This document shows positions 8,761 through 16,583 of a DNA stretch of 64,000 bases, piece by piece. Position 1 is the first letter of the stretch, and each line of letters opens with the position of its first letter. Under the pieces are notes generated by a model that saw only the letters and a program-made list of their open reading frames with translations, was not told where the DNA came from and searched no databases. The stretch is from Amycolatopsis antarctica. GTDB lineage: Bacteria > Actinomycetota > Actinomycetes > Mycobacteriales > Pseudonocardiaceae. The stretch covers positions 55,917 to 119,916 of the forward strand of contig NZ_NKYE01000021.1 in assembly GCF_002262875.1 (NCBI RefSeq), written 5' to 3'. The translations under genes were made by a program, and so were the position numbers.

Positions 8761-9136
8761 CCAGAACCCCCACTGAAACCCGATGGCATACGACCGTGAC
8801 CTGCGATGAGGGATTCACCACCAGCCACCTCAGGTCGATCACCCTATCGAGTGATCATTTCGTCCTCACAACCTCATTCGTTACAGCCTCACGACAGACT
8901 GCCCCATTTGCGCGTCAAATACGGCCGAATGTCCTACATCCTTGGTGCGGCAGCGATCCCGGCTCCGGTTCGCGCTCGGACGCGACCCGCACCGGCTTTC
9001 CCTTCACCCTCTCGGCTCCGCTCGGGGAATCACCCACTGGTAGGACGACCCCGCCCGACCTCGGCCGCGGGTAGGCTCGCCGCTGCCGTATCGACACCGG
9101 GCCGTCTCCTCCGCGCCCCGTTCAGAGGAGACCGCA
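8761..9136. promoter_or_regulatory. divergent intergenic region between the polysaccharide operon and cysQ-like gene
   Basis: 376 bp with no convincing gene, lying between two divergent operons, so it should hold both promoters. It is AT-richer than its flanks. A perfect 6-bp inverted repeat GATCAC/GTGATC with an 8-bp spacer occupies 8837-8856 and is a candidate operator for the polysaccharide operon. An AGAGGAG ribosome binding site for the plus-strand gene ends at 9130. No -35/-10 pair stood out. Confidence 0.4.
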
Positions 9137-9925
9137 GTGGGCGACAACCTGGCTGCTTCCGGTGCCGACGACGAACTCGCCCGGCTGCTTGCCGTCCAGG
9201 CCGGGCAGTTGCTGCTCGCCCTGCGCGATGAGAAGGGGTACGCCGATCCGGCTGCGCTGCGGGCCGGGGGCGACCGTGCCGCGCACGAGTACCTGATCGA
9301 CGCGCTCGCCCGGTACCGGCCCGCTGACGCGGTGTTGTCCGAGGAGTCCGGGACCGAGTGGCGTCGCCGGGACGGCCGGGTGTGGATCGTCGACCCGCTC
9401 GACGGCACCAGGGAGTTCGCCGAGCAGGGCCGGTCCGACTGGGCCGTGCACGTCGCCCGGTGGGAGCGGGGACGGCCGATGGCGGGCGCGGTCGCGCTGC
9501 CCGCTCGCGGTGAGGTGCTGACCACCGGCGACGCCCACCGGCCGACCCCGTCCGGCGGGAAGCTCCGGATGGCCGTCAGCCGGAGCCGTCCGCCCGCCTT
9601 CACCGGCGAACTGGCCGGTGCGCTGGACGCGGAAACGCGCCCGATGGGATCGGCCGGGGTGAAGATCGCCTCCGTGGTACTCGGCGAGACCGACCTCTAC
9701 GTGCACGCGGGCGGCCAGTACGAGTGGGACTCCGCGGCCCCGGTGGCCGTCGCACTGGACGCCGGCCTGCACGCCAGCCGGATCGACGGCAGCCCGCTCG
9801 TCTACAACCGGGACGGCGCCTGGCTGCCCGACCTGGTGGTTTGCCACCGCCGGGACGCGGACCACGTGCTGGCGGAGATCGACAGGATCGTCCGAGGCGA
9901 ACGAGGGATGAACAGATGCGAGTGA
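9137..9925 (+). CDS. cysQ: CysQ-like 3'(2'),5'-bisphosphate nucleotidase (inositol monophosphatase family)
   Basis: 262 aa from GTG 9137 behind AGAGGAG. It has the metal-dependent phosphatase motif WIVDPLDGTREF (about residues 81-92), an upstream acidic EES element (VLSEESG) and the C-terminal WDSAAPVAVALDAG. These are the three metal-binding elements of the family, and the DGTREF form is typical of CysQ rather than of inositol phosphatases. CysQ removes the 3'-phosphate of PAP, the by-product of PAPS-dependent sulfotransferases. The next gene, overlapping by 10 bp, is a sulfotransferase, which strongly supports this role. Confidence 0.85.
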   Translation: MGDNLAASGADDELARLLAVQAGQLLLALRDEKGYADPAALRAGGDRAAHEYLIDALARYRPADAVLSEESGTEWRRRDGRVWIVDPLDGTREFAEQGRSDWAVHVARWERGRPMAGAVALPARGEVLTTGDAHRPTPSGGKLRMAVSRSRPPAFTGELAGALDAETRPMGSAGVKIASVVLGETDLYVHAGGQYEWDSAAPVAVALDAGLHASRIDGSPLVYNRDGAWLPDLVVCHRRDADHVLAEIDRIVRGERGMNRCE

Positions 9926-10560
9926 TCGGTGCCGGATTCGGCCGCACCGGGACGGTATCGGTCCGGGAAGCGTTGTCCCGGCTGGGTTTCGGCCCCTGCT
10001 ACCACTTCAGCGAGCTGATCGGGAACCCCGCGCACCTGGAGCACTGGACGGCCGCGCTGGACGGTGCACCCGCCGCCGCCGACCGCGCGCTGGCCGAATA
10101 CCAGTCCACATTGGACTGGCCGGGGGCGAGTCTCTGGCGGGAGCTGGCCGATCGTCATCCGGACGCCAAGGTCCTGCTCACCGTCCGCGATCCGCGGAGC
10201 TGGTACCGGAGCTTCGCCAGCGCACTGCTGCCGATGTGGCAGGCGGCCACGGCGGAGGACCCGCGGCTCGGGATTCCCGAGCTGGCACCGTTCCTGCCGT
10301 TGATCGCGCGGATCTCCGGGCGGCAGTTCGGCGAAGGGGACCTCGCCGACGCCGAGTACATGACCGGCGTGTTCACCCGGCACATCGAGGACGTGCGCGC
10401 GGCGATCGCGCCGGAGCGGCTGCTGGTGTTCGACGTCGCACAGGGCTGGGAACCGCTCTGCGAGTTCCTCGGCGTCGCCGTCCCGGACGGCGAACCCTTC
10501 CCGCACCTCAACGACTCCCGGTCGTTCCGGGACGCGGTGGACGCGCACCGGGAACCCTGA
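9916..10560 (+). CDS. sulfotransferase family protein
   Basis: 214 aa from ATG 9916, overlapping the CysQ-like gene by 10 bp. The N-terminal GAGFGRTGTVSVREAL is the 5'-phosphosulfate-binding loop. KVLLTVRDPRSWYRS at about residues 77-91 is the 3'-phosphate-binding region with the conserved Arg and Ser. The C-terminal part ends in an FLGVAVPDGEPFPHLND element typical of this family. It probably transfers sulfate from PAPS to a hydroxyl of a small molecule or glycan. The nearby polysaccharide locus makes a surface glycan or glycolipid an attractive but unproven acceptor. Confidence 0.82.
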   Translation: MRVIGAGFGRTGTVSVREALSRLGFGPCYHFSELIGNPAHLEHWTAALDGAPAAADRALAEYQSTLDWPGASLWRELADRHPDAKVLLTVRDPRSWYRSFASALLPMWQAATAEDPRLGIPELAPFLPLIARISGRQFGEGDLADAEYMTGVFTRHIEDVRAAIAPERLLVFDVAQGWEPLCEFLGVAVPDGEPFPHLNDSRSFRDAVDAHREP

Positions 10561-10619
10561 CGCCGCGGTTTCGGTCGAGCGGCGGTGACGGGCGGGCGAG
10601 CCACCCGCCACCGGTCCGC

Positions 10620-11486
10620 TCAGCCGGGGAAGCCCACCGTGCAGAGGAAGTCCTCGGCGTTCGCCGGATCGAGTGCGTTGGTCACCAGGTGCCAGACGTT
10701 GAGGTCGTAGGCCTCGCCGATGTGCCCCACCGGGTCGAGTGGGCAGGTGTCCTGCACGAACTGGTTGGTGACACCGGGTTCGCGCACGAAGGACGTCTCC
10801 TGCGGGGTGACCAGTTGGTCGTTGCGGGAGGTGATGATGTTGTAGGTGACTCCGGGCTGGGCGACCGGCCCGTCGCCCAGGGTCTGCACCGCCGAGCCGC
10901 CGATGCCGATCTCCGAGCAGGCGGGGCAGCCGAACCTGGTCAGTACCTCGTCGATGAGTTCACGGGACTTCTCGCCGAACAGGTACGCCAGGTTGTACAG
11001 GCCGGCGAAGGTGGTGCCGTGCGTCGGCGGCGCGATGGCCACCACCTTGTCGATCCGGTCGGCGATGCCCTGCGTCTTGGTGACGTAGAGGGACTGGAAT
11101 CCACCCTCGGAATGCCCGACGATGTCGACCTTCGCGGCCCCGGTCTGCTCGCGCACCTGCTCGATGAACGCCGCGATCTCGGCCGCCGAGTCCGCGATCG
11201 GCCGCAGCCCGCCGACGAACGGGAATCCGGGATAGGCACCGTAGGTCGCGCTGAAGGTGCAGTAACCCTTCCTCGCCACGTGCGCCTGGAGGAAGTTCAG
11301 GTCCTCGTAGTAGGTGGCGCCGAGTCCGTGCAGGAACACCACCGGGTTCGGGTGCTGCGCGCTGGGACGGCAGTCGGCGTCGTTGTTGCCACCTCCCCCC
11401 GGCTGCGCGGAGGCGGTACCCGGCACGGCAAGGGCGGCCAGCGCCACCACGAGGGCGATCGCCCCCCGCGCGAATCGTCGTCTCAT
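10620..11486 (-). CDS. secreted lipase/esterase (class 2 alpha/beta hydrolase)
   Basis: 288 aa. A signal peptide (about residues 1-28, ending TASAQ) precedes an alpha/beta-hydrolase core. VVFLHGLGATYYEDL forms the oxyanion loop, VDIVGHSEGGFQSLYV supplies the nucleophile Ser in GHSEG, and later Asp and His (near VDP and HI/WHL) can complete the triad. Several Cys residues suggest disulfides. The pattern matches actinomycete secreted triacylglycerol lipases. Its start overlaps the stop of the acyl-CoA ligase (ATGA), suggesting an ester-hydrolysis then fatty-acid-activation pathway. Confidence 0.85.
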   Translation of the reverse strand: MRRRFARGAIALVVALAALAVPGTASAQPGGGGNNDADCRPSAQHPNPVVFLHGLGATYYEDLNFLQAHVARKGYCTFSATYGAYPGFPFVGGLRPIADSAAEIAAFIEQVREQTGAAKVDIVGHSEGGFQSLYVTKTQGIADRIDKVVAIAPPTHGTTFAGLYNLAYLFGEKSRELIDEVLTRFGCPACSEIGIGGSAVQTLGDGPVAQPGVTYNIITSRNDQLVTPQETSFVREPGVTNQFVQDTCPLDPVGHIGEAYDLNVWHLVTNALDPANAEDFLCTVGFPG

Positions 11487-13339
11487 GTTCGGATTCCTTT
11501 CTGTTCTTCCGGTCGCGGGCTTTCGGGCACCGCGACGGCGTGATCGGTCGCGGGCCGGGAGTAGAGGGCCTCGACGAGTTCGGCGAAGTGCTCCGCGACG
11601 ACGTCGCGGCGCACCTTCAACGTCGGCGTCAGCTCACCGGAATCGACGGTGAACGGCCGGGGAACGACGGCGAAGTCGCGGATCCGTTCGGCGGGCGCGT
11701 ACTGGGCGTTGACCCGCTCGACGTCCGCGGCGAGCACGGCCCGCAGCCGCGGATCCGTGTGCCAGGCGCCGGTCCGTTCGATCCCGGCCAGCGCGGCCAG
11801 GCCGTCCGCCGTGTCCTCGTCCAGTGCGATCAGCGCGACCGGGTGGGGCCTGCGGTCGCCGAGCATGACGGCGTCCGCGATCCACGGCGTCCGGCGCAGA
11901 TCGTTCTCCAGGTTCGCCGGGCTCAGGTTCTTGCCGGCCGCGGTGATGATCAGGTCCTTCTTCCGGCCGGTGATCACCAGGTAGCCGTCCTCGTCGAGCT
12001 CACCGAGATCGCCGGTGTGCAGCCAGCCGTCCCGGATCGTCTCGGTGGTCGCGGGTTCGTCGCGCCAGTAGCCGCCGAACACCCCGGCGGACCGCGCGCA
12101 GACCTCGCCGTCCGCGGCGATGCGTACCGCCACGCCGGGAACCGGGCGGCCGACCGTGCCGGGACGCCACTCGCCGGGGCGGCAGGCGCTGATCACGGCG
12201 GTCGATTCGGTCATCCCGTACGCCTCGTAGACCGGCACACCGCAGGCGAAGAACAGCCGGAGGATGTCCGCCGCGATCGGGGCGGAGCCGGTCAGCGCCT
12301 GGCGCACCCGGCCGCCGAACACCGCGCGCACCGGCGCGAACAGGGCCTGCTCGGCGTCATCGAAGCGCTGCTGGTCCCGGTCGGTGACCGGCTCGCCCCG
12401 CTCCCGTGCCGCCCGGACGCGCAGCCCGAGTTCCACCGCTTCGCCGAGTTCCCGGCCGCTCGGGTCGCGGGCCGTCGCCTGCGCGGTGACCAGGGAGTGG
12501 ATCTTCTCGAACATGGCGGGCACCGAGGGCAGGTGGGTGGGCGCGACCTCGGCCAGTTCGGCGACGACCGTCCGGATGTCTCCGCCGGAGTACGCGATCG
12601 TCGCGCCCGCACGCAGGCAGAAGATCTGCAGCATGCGGGTGAACAGGTGCGCCAGCGGCAGGTAGGCGAACACGACGTCGCCCGGCCCGGCGTCGCTGAT
12701 CCCGCGCAGCATCGCGACGACCGACAGGACGTTGCGGTGCGAGAGCACGCAGCCCTTCGGCGGGCCGGTGGTGCCGGAGGTGTAGACGATGGTGAACGGC
12801 AGGTCCGGTTCCGTTCCGGCGGGCGGCAGGCCGCTCCCGGACGCCGAGGCGGAGTCGATCACCTCGGCCAGGGCCGGCCCGTGCGCGGTCGCCCGCTCGA
12901 CGCCGAGAACGACCCGGATGGCCGGCGTCCGCTCGCGCAGGTGTTCGAGCCGGTTCAGGTGCGCGGCGGTCTCGGCGATCGCCGCCGCGGCGCCCGAATC
13001 GCGCAGCACCCAGCCGATCTGCGCGTCGGAGCCGCTGGGGTACACCGGCACGCACACCGCGCCCAGTCGCGCGATCGCCAGGTCGCACACCGTCCACTCG
13101 GCACGGGTGGCGCACAGCAGGGCCACCCGTTCCCCCGGGCGCACGCCGGCTTCGTGCAGCATCCCGGCCACCCGCAGGACGGCGTCGTGCAGCTCGGCGA
13201 AGGTCCGCTCCACCCAGCGGCCGTCGTGTGGATATCGCTGGGCGACGGCGTTTCCGAAGGTCGCGGCGGACTCGGACGCTAGGTCCGACAGGGTGGCCTG
13301 TTCGGCCATGCCGGTCTGCGAACGCACCGAACTCGACAT
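11483..13339 (-). CDS. fadD: long-chain fatty-acid-CoA ligase (AMP-binding family)
   Basis: 618 aa from ATG 13339, chosen because GGAGG sits 6 nt upstream. The 19-codon upstream extension would cover the putative operator. Motifs in order: TIVYTSGTTGPPKGCVLSHR (P-loop, about residues 182-200), YGMTES, HTGDLGELDEDGYL and ITGRKKDLIITAAGKNLSP (hinge and catalytic Lys region). It activates fatty acids as acyl-AMP and then acyl-CoA in the cytosol. Its stop overlaps the lipase start, and it is divergent from a TetR regulator, which likely controls both genes in response to acyl ligands. Confidence 0.9.
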   Translation of the reverse strand: MSSSVRSQTGMAEQATLSDLASESAATFGNAVAQRYPHDGRWVERTFAELHDAVLRVAGMLHEAGVRPGERVALLCATRAEWTVCDLAIARLGAVCVPVYPSGSDAQIGWVLRDSGAAAAIAETAAHLNRLEHLRERTPAIRVVLGVERATAHGPALAEVIDSASASGSGLPPAGTEPDLPFTIVYTSGTTGPPKGCVLSHRNVLSVVAMLRGISDAGPGDVVFAYLPLAHLFTRMLQIFCLRAGATIAYSGGDIRTVVAELAEVAPTHLPSVPAMFEKIHSLVTAQATARDPSGRELGEAVELGLRVRAARERGEPVTDRDQQRFDDAEQALFAPVRAVFGGRVRQALTGSAPIAADILRLFFACGVPVYEAYGMTESTAVISACRPGEWRPGTVGRPVPGVAVRIAADGEVCARSAGVFGGYWRDEPATTETIRDGWLHTGDLGELDEDGYLVITGRKKDLIITAAGKNLSPANLENDLRRTPWIADAVMLGDRRPHPVALIALDEDTADGLAALAGIERTGAWHTDPRLRAVLAADVERVNAQYAPAERIRDFAVVPRPFTVDSGELTPTLKVRRDVVAEHFAELVEALYSRPATDHAVAVPESPRPEEQKGIRT

Positions 13340-13351
13340 CGAGTACCTCCG

Positions 13352-13364
13352 GGTATTGAATACC
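13352..13364. promoter_or_regulatory. candidate TetR operator palindrome GGTATT-G-AATACC
   Basis: A 13-bp palindrome with perfect 6-bp arms lies 12 bp before the fadD start codon, between the divergent ligase/lipase operon and the TetR gene. A second imperfect repeat (ACTCGA/TCGAGT) overlaps the fadD start at 13331-13344. Its position would block fadD transcription, the usual arrangement for a TetR-type repressor next to its target. Assignment as the operator is inference. Confidence 0.5.
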
Positions 13365-13448
13365 GAGTAGTATCGACTTGCTTGCGAGGAAGTCAACAGA
13401 CATGCGAAAATTCACCCGGATCCCAGTGCACGACAGCAAAGGACGGCC

Positions 13449-14144
13449 GTGGCCGAGGCGTCTGCGCGAGACGAAGCGACACCAGTGAAGAAGACCGGCG
13501 CGGACGCCGGACGCACCCGGCCCTATCGCTCGCAGACGCGGCGGCGGGTGCTCGACGCCGCGTTCGCCGCTTTCGGCGAGAAGGGGATCGCACGGACCTC
13601 CCTCAGCGAGGTGGCCGCGGTAGCCGGGCTGACGAAGGGCGCCGTGTACTCGAATTTCGGGTCCAAGGACGAACTGGTGCTGGCTCTGATGGAGGAGCAC
13701 GCCGCGCACCGGCTCGAGGCCGCGCTCGCCGGGTTCGCCGCGGGCGCGGACGCCGATCAGGCACTGGCCGGGGTCGCCAAGGTGCTGGTGCGCGAGATGC
13801 GCGCGGACATCGTCTGGCACCGGTTGCTCGCCGAGTACATCGCGATGGCTAGCCACAGTCCGCAGCGGCGCGAGGCGCTGCGCACCCGGCGCCGCGAGGT
13901 CCGCGACACCGTGGCGAGGGCGTTGAGCAGGCTCGCCGAGGGGCTGGAACTCGAACTGCCGTTGCCGCCCCAGGACTTCGCCGTCGTACTGCTCGCGCTG
14001 AGCAACGGCCTGGCCGCGGAAGGTGACATCGACCCGGATGCCGTGTCCGACGATCTGCTCGGCCGGGTGCTCACGCTGATCGCGGGCGACGCCGTCGCGA
14101 AGATCAAGGCGACCGCGGAAGCCGGCCCCGAACCGGAGCGGTGA
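13449..14144 (+). CDS. TetR/AcrR family transcriptional regulator
   Basis: Up to 231 aa from GTG 13449. GTG 13488 is an alternative start. The N-terminal helix-turn-helix reads RRRVLDAAFAAFGEKGIART, then SLSEVAAVAGLTKGAVYSNF and SKDELVLALME, a classic TetR DNA-binding domain. The C-terminal region is an all-helical ligand domain ending near residue 225. It is divergent from the acyl-CoA ligase/lipase operon with a palindrome between, so it probably represses that operon and releases on binding fatty acid or acyl-CoA. Ligand unknown. Confidence 0.88.
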   Translation: MAEASARDEATPVKKTGADAGRTRPYRSQTRRRVLDAAFAAFGEKGIARTSLSEVAAVAGLTKGAVYSNFGSKDELVLALMEEHAAHRLEAALAGFAAGADADQALAGVAKVLVREMRADIVWHRLLAEYIAMASHSPQRREALRTRRREVRDTVARALSRLAEGLELELPLPPQDFAVVLLALSNGLAAEGDIDPDAVSDDLLGRVLTLIAGDAVAKIKATAEAGPEPER

Positions 14145-14680
14145 TCCGGCGGCGGGCGGGTCCTGACGGGTGCGGCGACGCATCTTCGCACGCCGAGGCT
14201 TCGTTGGCAGCGTGAAGGATCGGTGTCCCGGCGATCTCATGTGGACGGTTCCGCGTCCGGGCCGGGGAGGGGACTCGGGCACCCGGCATTTCTGACGATT
14301 TCTTTTCCTGGCAGCAGAAAACAGTTCGACGGTTCCGTCGGCGCCGTGCGGGCGATCCGCCGGGGGACGGGAAACGATTCACAGGAAAGGAAAACGACGC
14401 CACTTCCGCCTCCCGCGCGACGGCGGGACACCGGGCCCGATGCTGCGTCGAGCGGCCCGGCGCTCCAGCGGGAGGGGTAGCGGAAAACCGGGCTCTTCCA
14501 GGGCGTGCGCGGGTGCTCGACACTTGCCGTGCGGCAAGCTCACCGCCCTGTCAGGCGCTCGTCCAGAGCTCCGGGAGGGCTGAAAAAACGTAGCCACGGA
14601 AAGTCACGACGCGAGGCCGCAGCGTTAGGCTTTCCGGAGGATTGACCGTTGCAATAAACGTTGGTTAGTTTCTCTCCGGC
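14145..14680. other. intergenic region without a recognisable gene
   Basis: About 540 bp between the TetR gene and the secreted lysozyme-like gene. Several open frames cross it, but their translations are arginine/proline/serine-rich shadows with no homology I recognise. The last 40 bp are AT-richer. A possible -35 TTGACC at 14642-14647, with a weak TAGTTT at 14666-14671, could form the promoter of the downstream gene. I looked for a ydaO-like riboswitch, which some actinomycete cell-wall hydrolase genes have, and saw no clear match. Confidence 0.3.
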
Positions 14681-14700
14681 GCTCACTCAATCGAGTGAGC
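14681..14700. promoter_or_regulatory. perfect 8-bp inverted repeat upstream of secreted protein
   Basis: GCTCACTC-AATC-GAGTGAGC is a perfect 8-bp inverted repeat lying 22 bp before the start codon at 14723 and just after the AT-rich promoter-like stretch. It could be a repressor site in DNA or a small 5'-UTR hairpin. The short four-base loop and its place in the leader favour an RNA hairpin or operator. Neither is proven. Confidence 0.4.
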
Positions 14701-14722
14701 AATTCATCTGCGAGGGAGAAGC

Positions 14723-15262
14723 ATGTCGAGGACGATCAAGCGAAGAGTCGGTGTCTCCGGCCTGGTCGCGGCCGCAGCACTGACGGTGCTGGGTGGCAAC
14801 GTGGCGATGGCCGACACCGCCGCCGCGGCCCCGCCGCCCGAGGTGTCCAACGCGGAATGGTTCGACGCCGCCTGCACGGTGCCGCCCGACCGCGACCTCA
14901 ACGTCACCACGCGGATCTACCAGATCGCCACCCAGCGCCAGGTCACGCCGAAGGTCCTGCTCTCGGCGTTCGAGGCGGGCTGGGTCGAGTCGCACATGCA
15001 CAACCTGAACTGCGGTGACCGGGATTCGCTCGGCGTGTTCCAGCAGCGGCCCAGCCAGGGCTGGTGCGACAACCCCGCAGACTGCCTGAACGTCGACCAC
15101 GCCACCAACGCGTACCTCGACCAGGCGATCCCGAACGATCTGAAGACCCCTGGCTTCTCGGCGGGCCAGCTCGCCCAGAGCGTGCAGCGGTCCGCCTACC
15201 CGGAGCGCTACGACCAGGCTCAGGCCAAGGCCCAGCAGATGATCGCGGAGGTCCGGGGCTGA
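14723..15262 (+). CDS. secreted lysozyme-like (transglycosylase-fold) cell-wall protein
   Basis: 179 aa, start ATG 14723 behind GAGGGAGAAGC. A Sec signal peptide (residues 1-31, hydrophobic core GVSGLVAAAALTVLGG, cleavage near AMA-DT) precedes a compact domain with four Cys (positions near 51, 93, 114 and 119). The DSLGVFQQRPSQGWC segment is almost identical to the DSLGLFQQRPSQGWG motif found in many actinomycete secreted peptidoglycan hydrolases with a lysozyme-like fold. The catalytic Glu would be in the VES element just upstream. Role inferred: cell-wall remodelling. Confidence 0.75.
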   Translation: MSRTIKRRVGVSGLVAAAALTVLGGNVAMADTAAAAPPPEVSNAEWFDAACTVPPDRDLNVTTRIYQIATQRQVTPKVLLSAFEAGWVESHMHNLNCGDRDSLGVFQQRPSQGWCDNPADCLNVDHATNAYLDQAIPNDLKTPGFSAGQLAQSVQRSAYPERYDQAQAKAQQMIAEVRG

Positions 15263-15292
15263 CCCGAGCCCCTGGCAACAACACCGCCGGCG

Positions 15293-15323
15293 CGGGCGGG
15301 GTGCCTGGCATCCCACCCGCCCG
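15293..15323 (+). terminator. probable hairpin terminator after secreted protein
   Basis: CGGGCGGG (15293-15300) pairs with CCCGCCCG (15316-15323) across a 15-base loop, 31 bp after the stop of the secreted protein. There is no U-run, which is usual for high-GC actinomycete terminators. It also lies between convergent genes and could work in both directions. Confidence 0.5.
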
Positions 15324-15467
15324 GACGGGCCGCGGCGTTCGCGCCGCCGTCGACGCTGGAACCCTGCCCGCCGTCGACGGCAGCGCGAACACCGCGGATC
15401 CCGCCACGCCGCGGAACTCCCGGCGTGGCAAGGAAAATTCGGCTACCGGCCCCCTGTGGGGTGCGTA

Positions 15468-16583
15468 CTACGCGGGCGCCTGGCCGGGCGGCGGTGTGGC
15501 GGTCAGCGAGCCGATGCTCGCCACCACCTCGTCGGGTGAGGGCTGGGCACCGATCTCGGCGCTGAGTGCCCGGGCCGCGGCACGTTCCGGCCCCTCGGCG
15601 ACGAGCGCGGCGAGTGCTGTGCGGGCCTGTTCCCGGTCGATCCGCTCCGGGGCCAACTGCCGCCCCACGCCGGTCGCCTCGATCCGTGCGGCGTTGTCCG
15701 GCTGGTCGGTCATGTGCGGCATGGCCAGTTGCGGAACCCCGGCGGCGAGCGCGGCGAAGGTGGTGCCGGATCCCGCGTGGTGCGCCAGCACCCGGCAGCG
15801 GGGCAGAACCTCGCCGAGCGGCAGCCAGCGCGCGGACGTCACACCGGGCGAATCCGGTGTCGCGGCACCGAGTACGAGCGTGCGCAGGCCGAGGTCGGCC
15901 GCCGCCTCGACCACCGGAGCGACAACCGCCGTGTGCCCGAGCGCGGGCAGGATCGTGCCGAGGGTGAGACAGAGGTCGACGTCCTCGAGACGCCCCGGCC
16001 CGGAAGGTTCCGGGCCGTGGAACGGGACGTAGCGCATGGCCGTTCCGGCGATCACCCCCGCCGGGCGGAACGACGGCGGGCACACGTCCAGTACCCACGC
16101 CGGGTCGCACAGTCGCGGTCGCACGCCGAAGCGCCGGTAGAGCGGTTCCAGCAACTCGTCGGCGGCACGGAGCCGTTCGCGGGGCATCGGCAGGCCGAAG
16201 GAGTGCTCGATCACCGGGATACCGAGCTGTTCGGCGACGATCGGGCCGGCGAACTCGGTGGGCGTGCGGACCAGCAGATCGGGACGCCAGTCGCGGGCGA
16301 GGCGGACGAGGTCGGGCGCGGTCCGCTCGGCCAGCGCGAGCATCCGCCCCCAGCCCGCCTGGTCCGGCGCTGCTCCCGGCCGGGGGCGTGGCGGGGCCAC
16401 CGACATCAGGTCGACGTCCCCACCCACCGGGAACACGTCCAGACCGGTGGCGGCGGCGCGCGCGGCGAACCCCCCACCGGTGGCGACCAGCACCCGGTGC
16501 CCGGCCCGGCGCAGGGCGAGGGCGAACGGCACGAGCGGGTAGAAGTGGCTGGTGGCCGGGCAGGAGGTGACCAGGACGCGCAT
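15468..16583 (-). CDS. macrolide-type NDP-sugar glycosyltransferase (GT1 family)
   Basis: 371 aa from ATG 16583, whose A is shared with the TGA of the MFS gene. It begins MRVLVTSCPATSHFYPLVPF, the N-terminal acceptor-domain motif of antibiotic glycosyltransferases, and has the C-terminal donor-binding signature LAHHAGSGTTFAALAAGVPQ followed by MPHMTDQPDNA. Such enzymes attach a UDP- or dTDP-activated sugar to a hydroxyl or phenol of a natural product. As the last gene of the RiPP-like operon it suggests a glycosylated peptide, with tyrosine phenols as plausible acceptors. No sugar-biosynthesis genes are nearby, so a common cellular NDP-sugar is likely. Confidence 0.88.
   Translation of the reverse strand: MRVLVTSCPATSHFYPLVPFALALRRAGHRVLVATGGGFAARAAATGLDVFPVGGDVDLMSVAPPRPRPGAAPDQAGWGRMLALAERTAPDLVRLARDWRPDLLVRTPTEFAGPIVAEQLGIPVIEHSFGLPMPRERLRAADELLEPLYRRFGVRPRLCDPAWVLDVCPPSFRPAGVIAGTAMRYVPFHGPEPSGPGRLEDVDLCLTLGTILPALGHTAVVAPVVEAAADLGLRTLVLGAATPDSPGVTSARWLPLGEVLPRCRVLAHHAGSGTTFAALAAGVPQLAMPHMTDQPDNAARIEATGVGRQLAPERIDREQARTALAALVAEGPERAAARALSAEIGAQPSPDEVVASIGSLTATPPPGQAPA

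Noticed and set aside
14223..14523. Open frames on both strands upstream of the lysozyme-like gene
   Set aside because: Low-complexity translation, no ribosome binding site, no recognisable domain.
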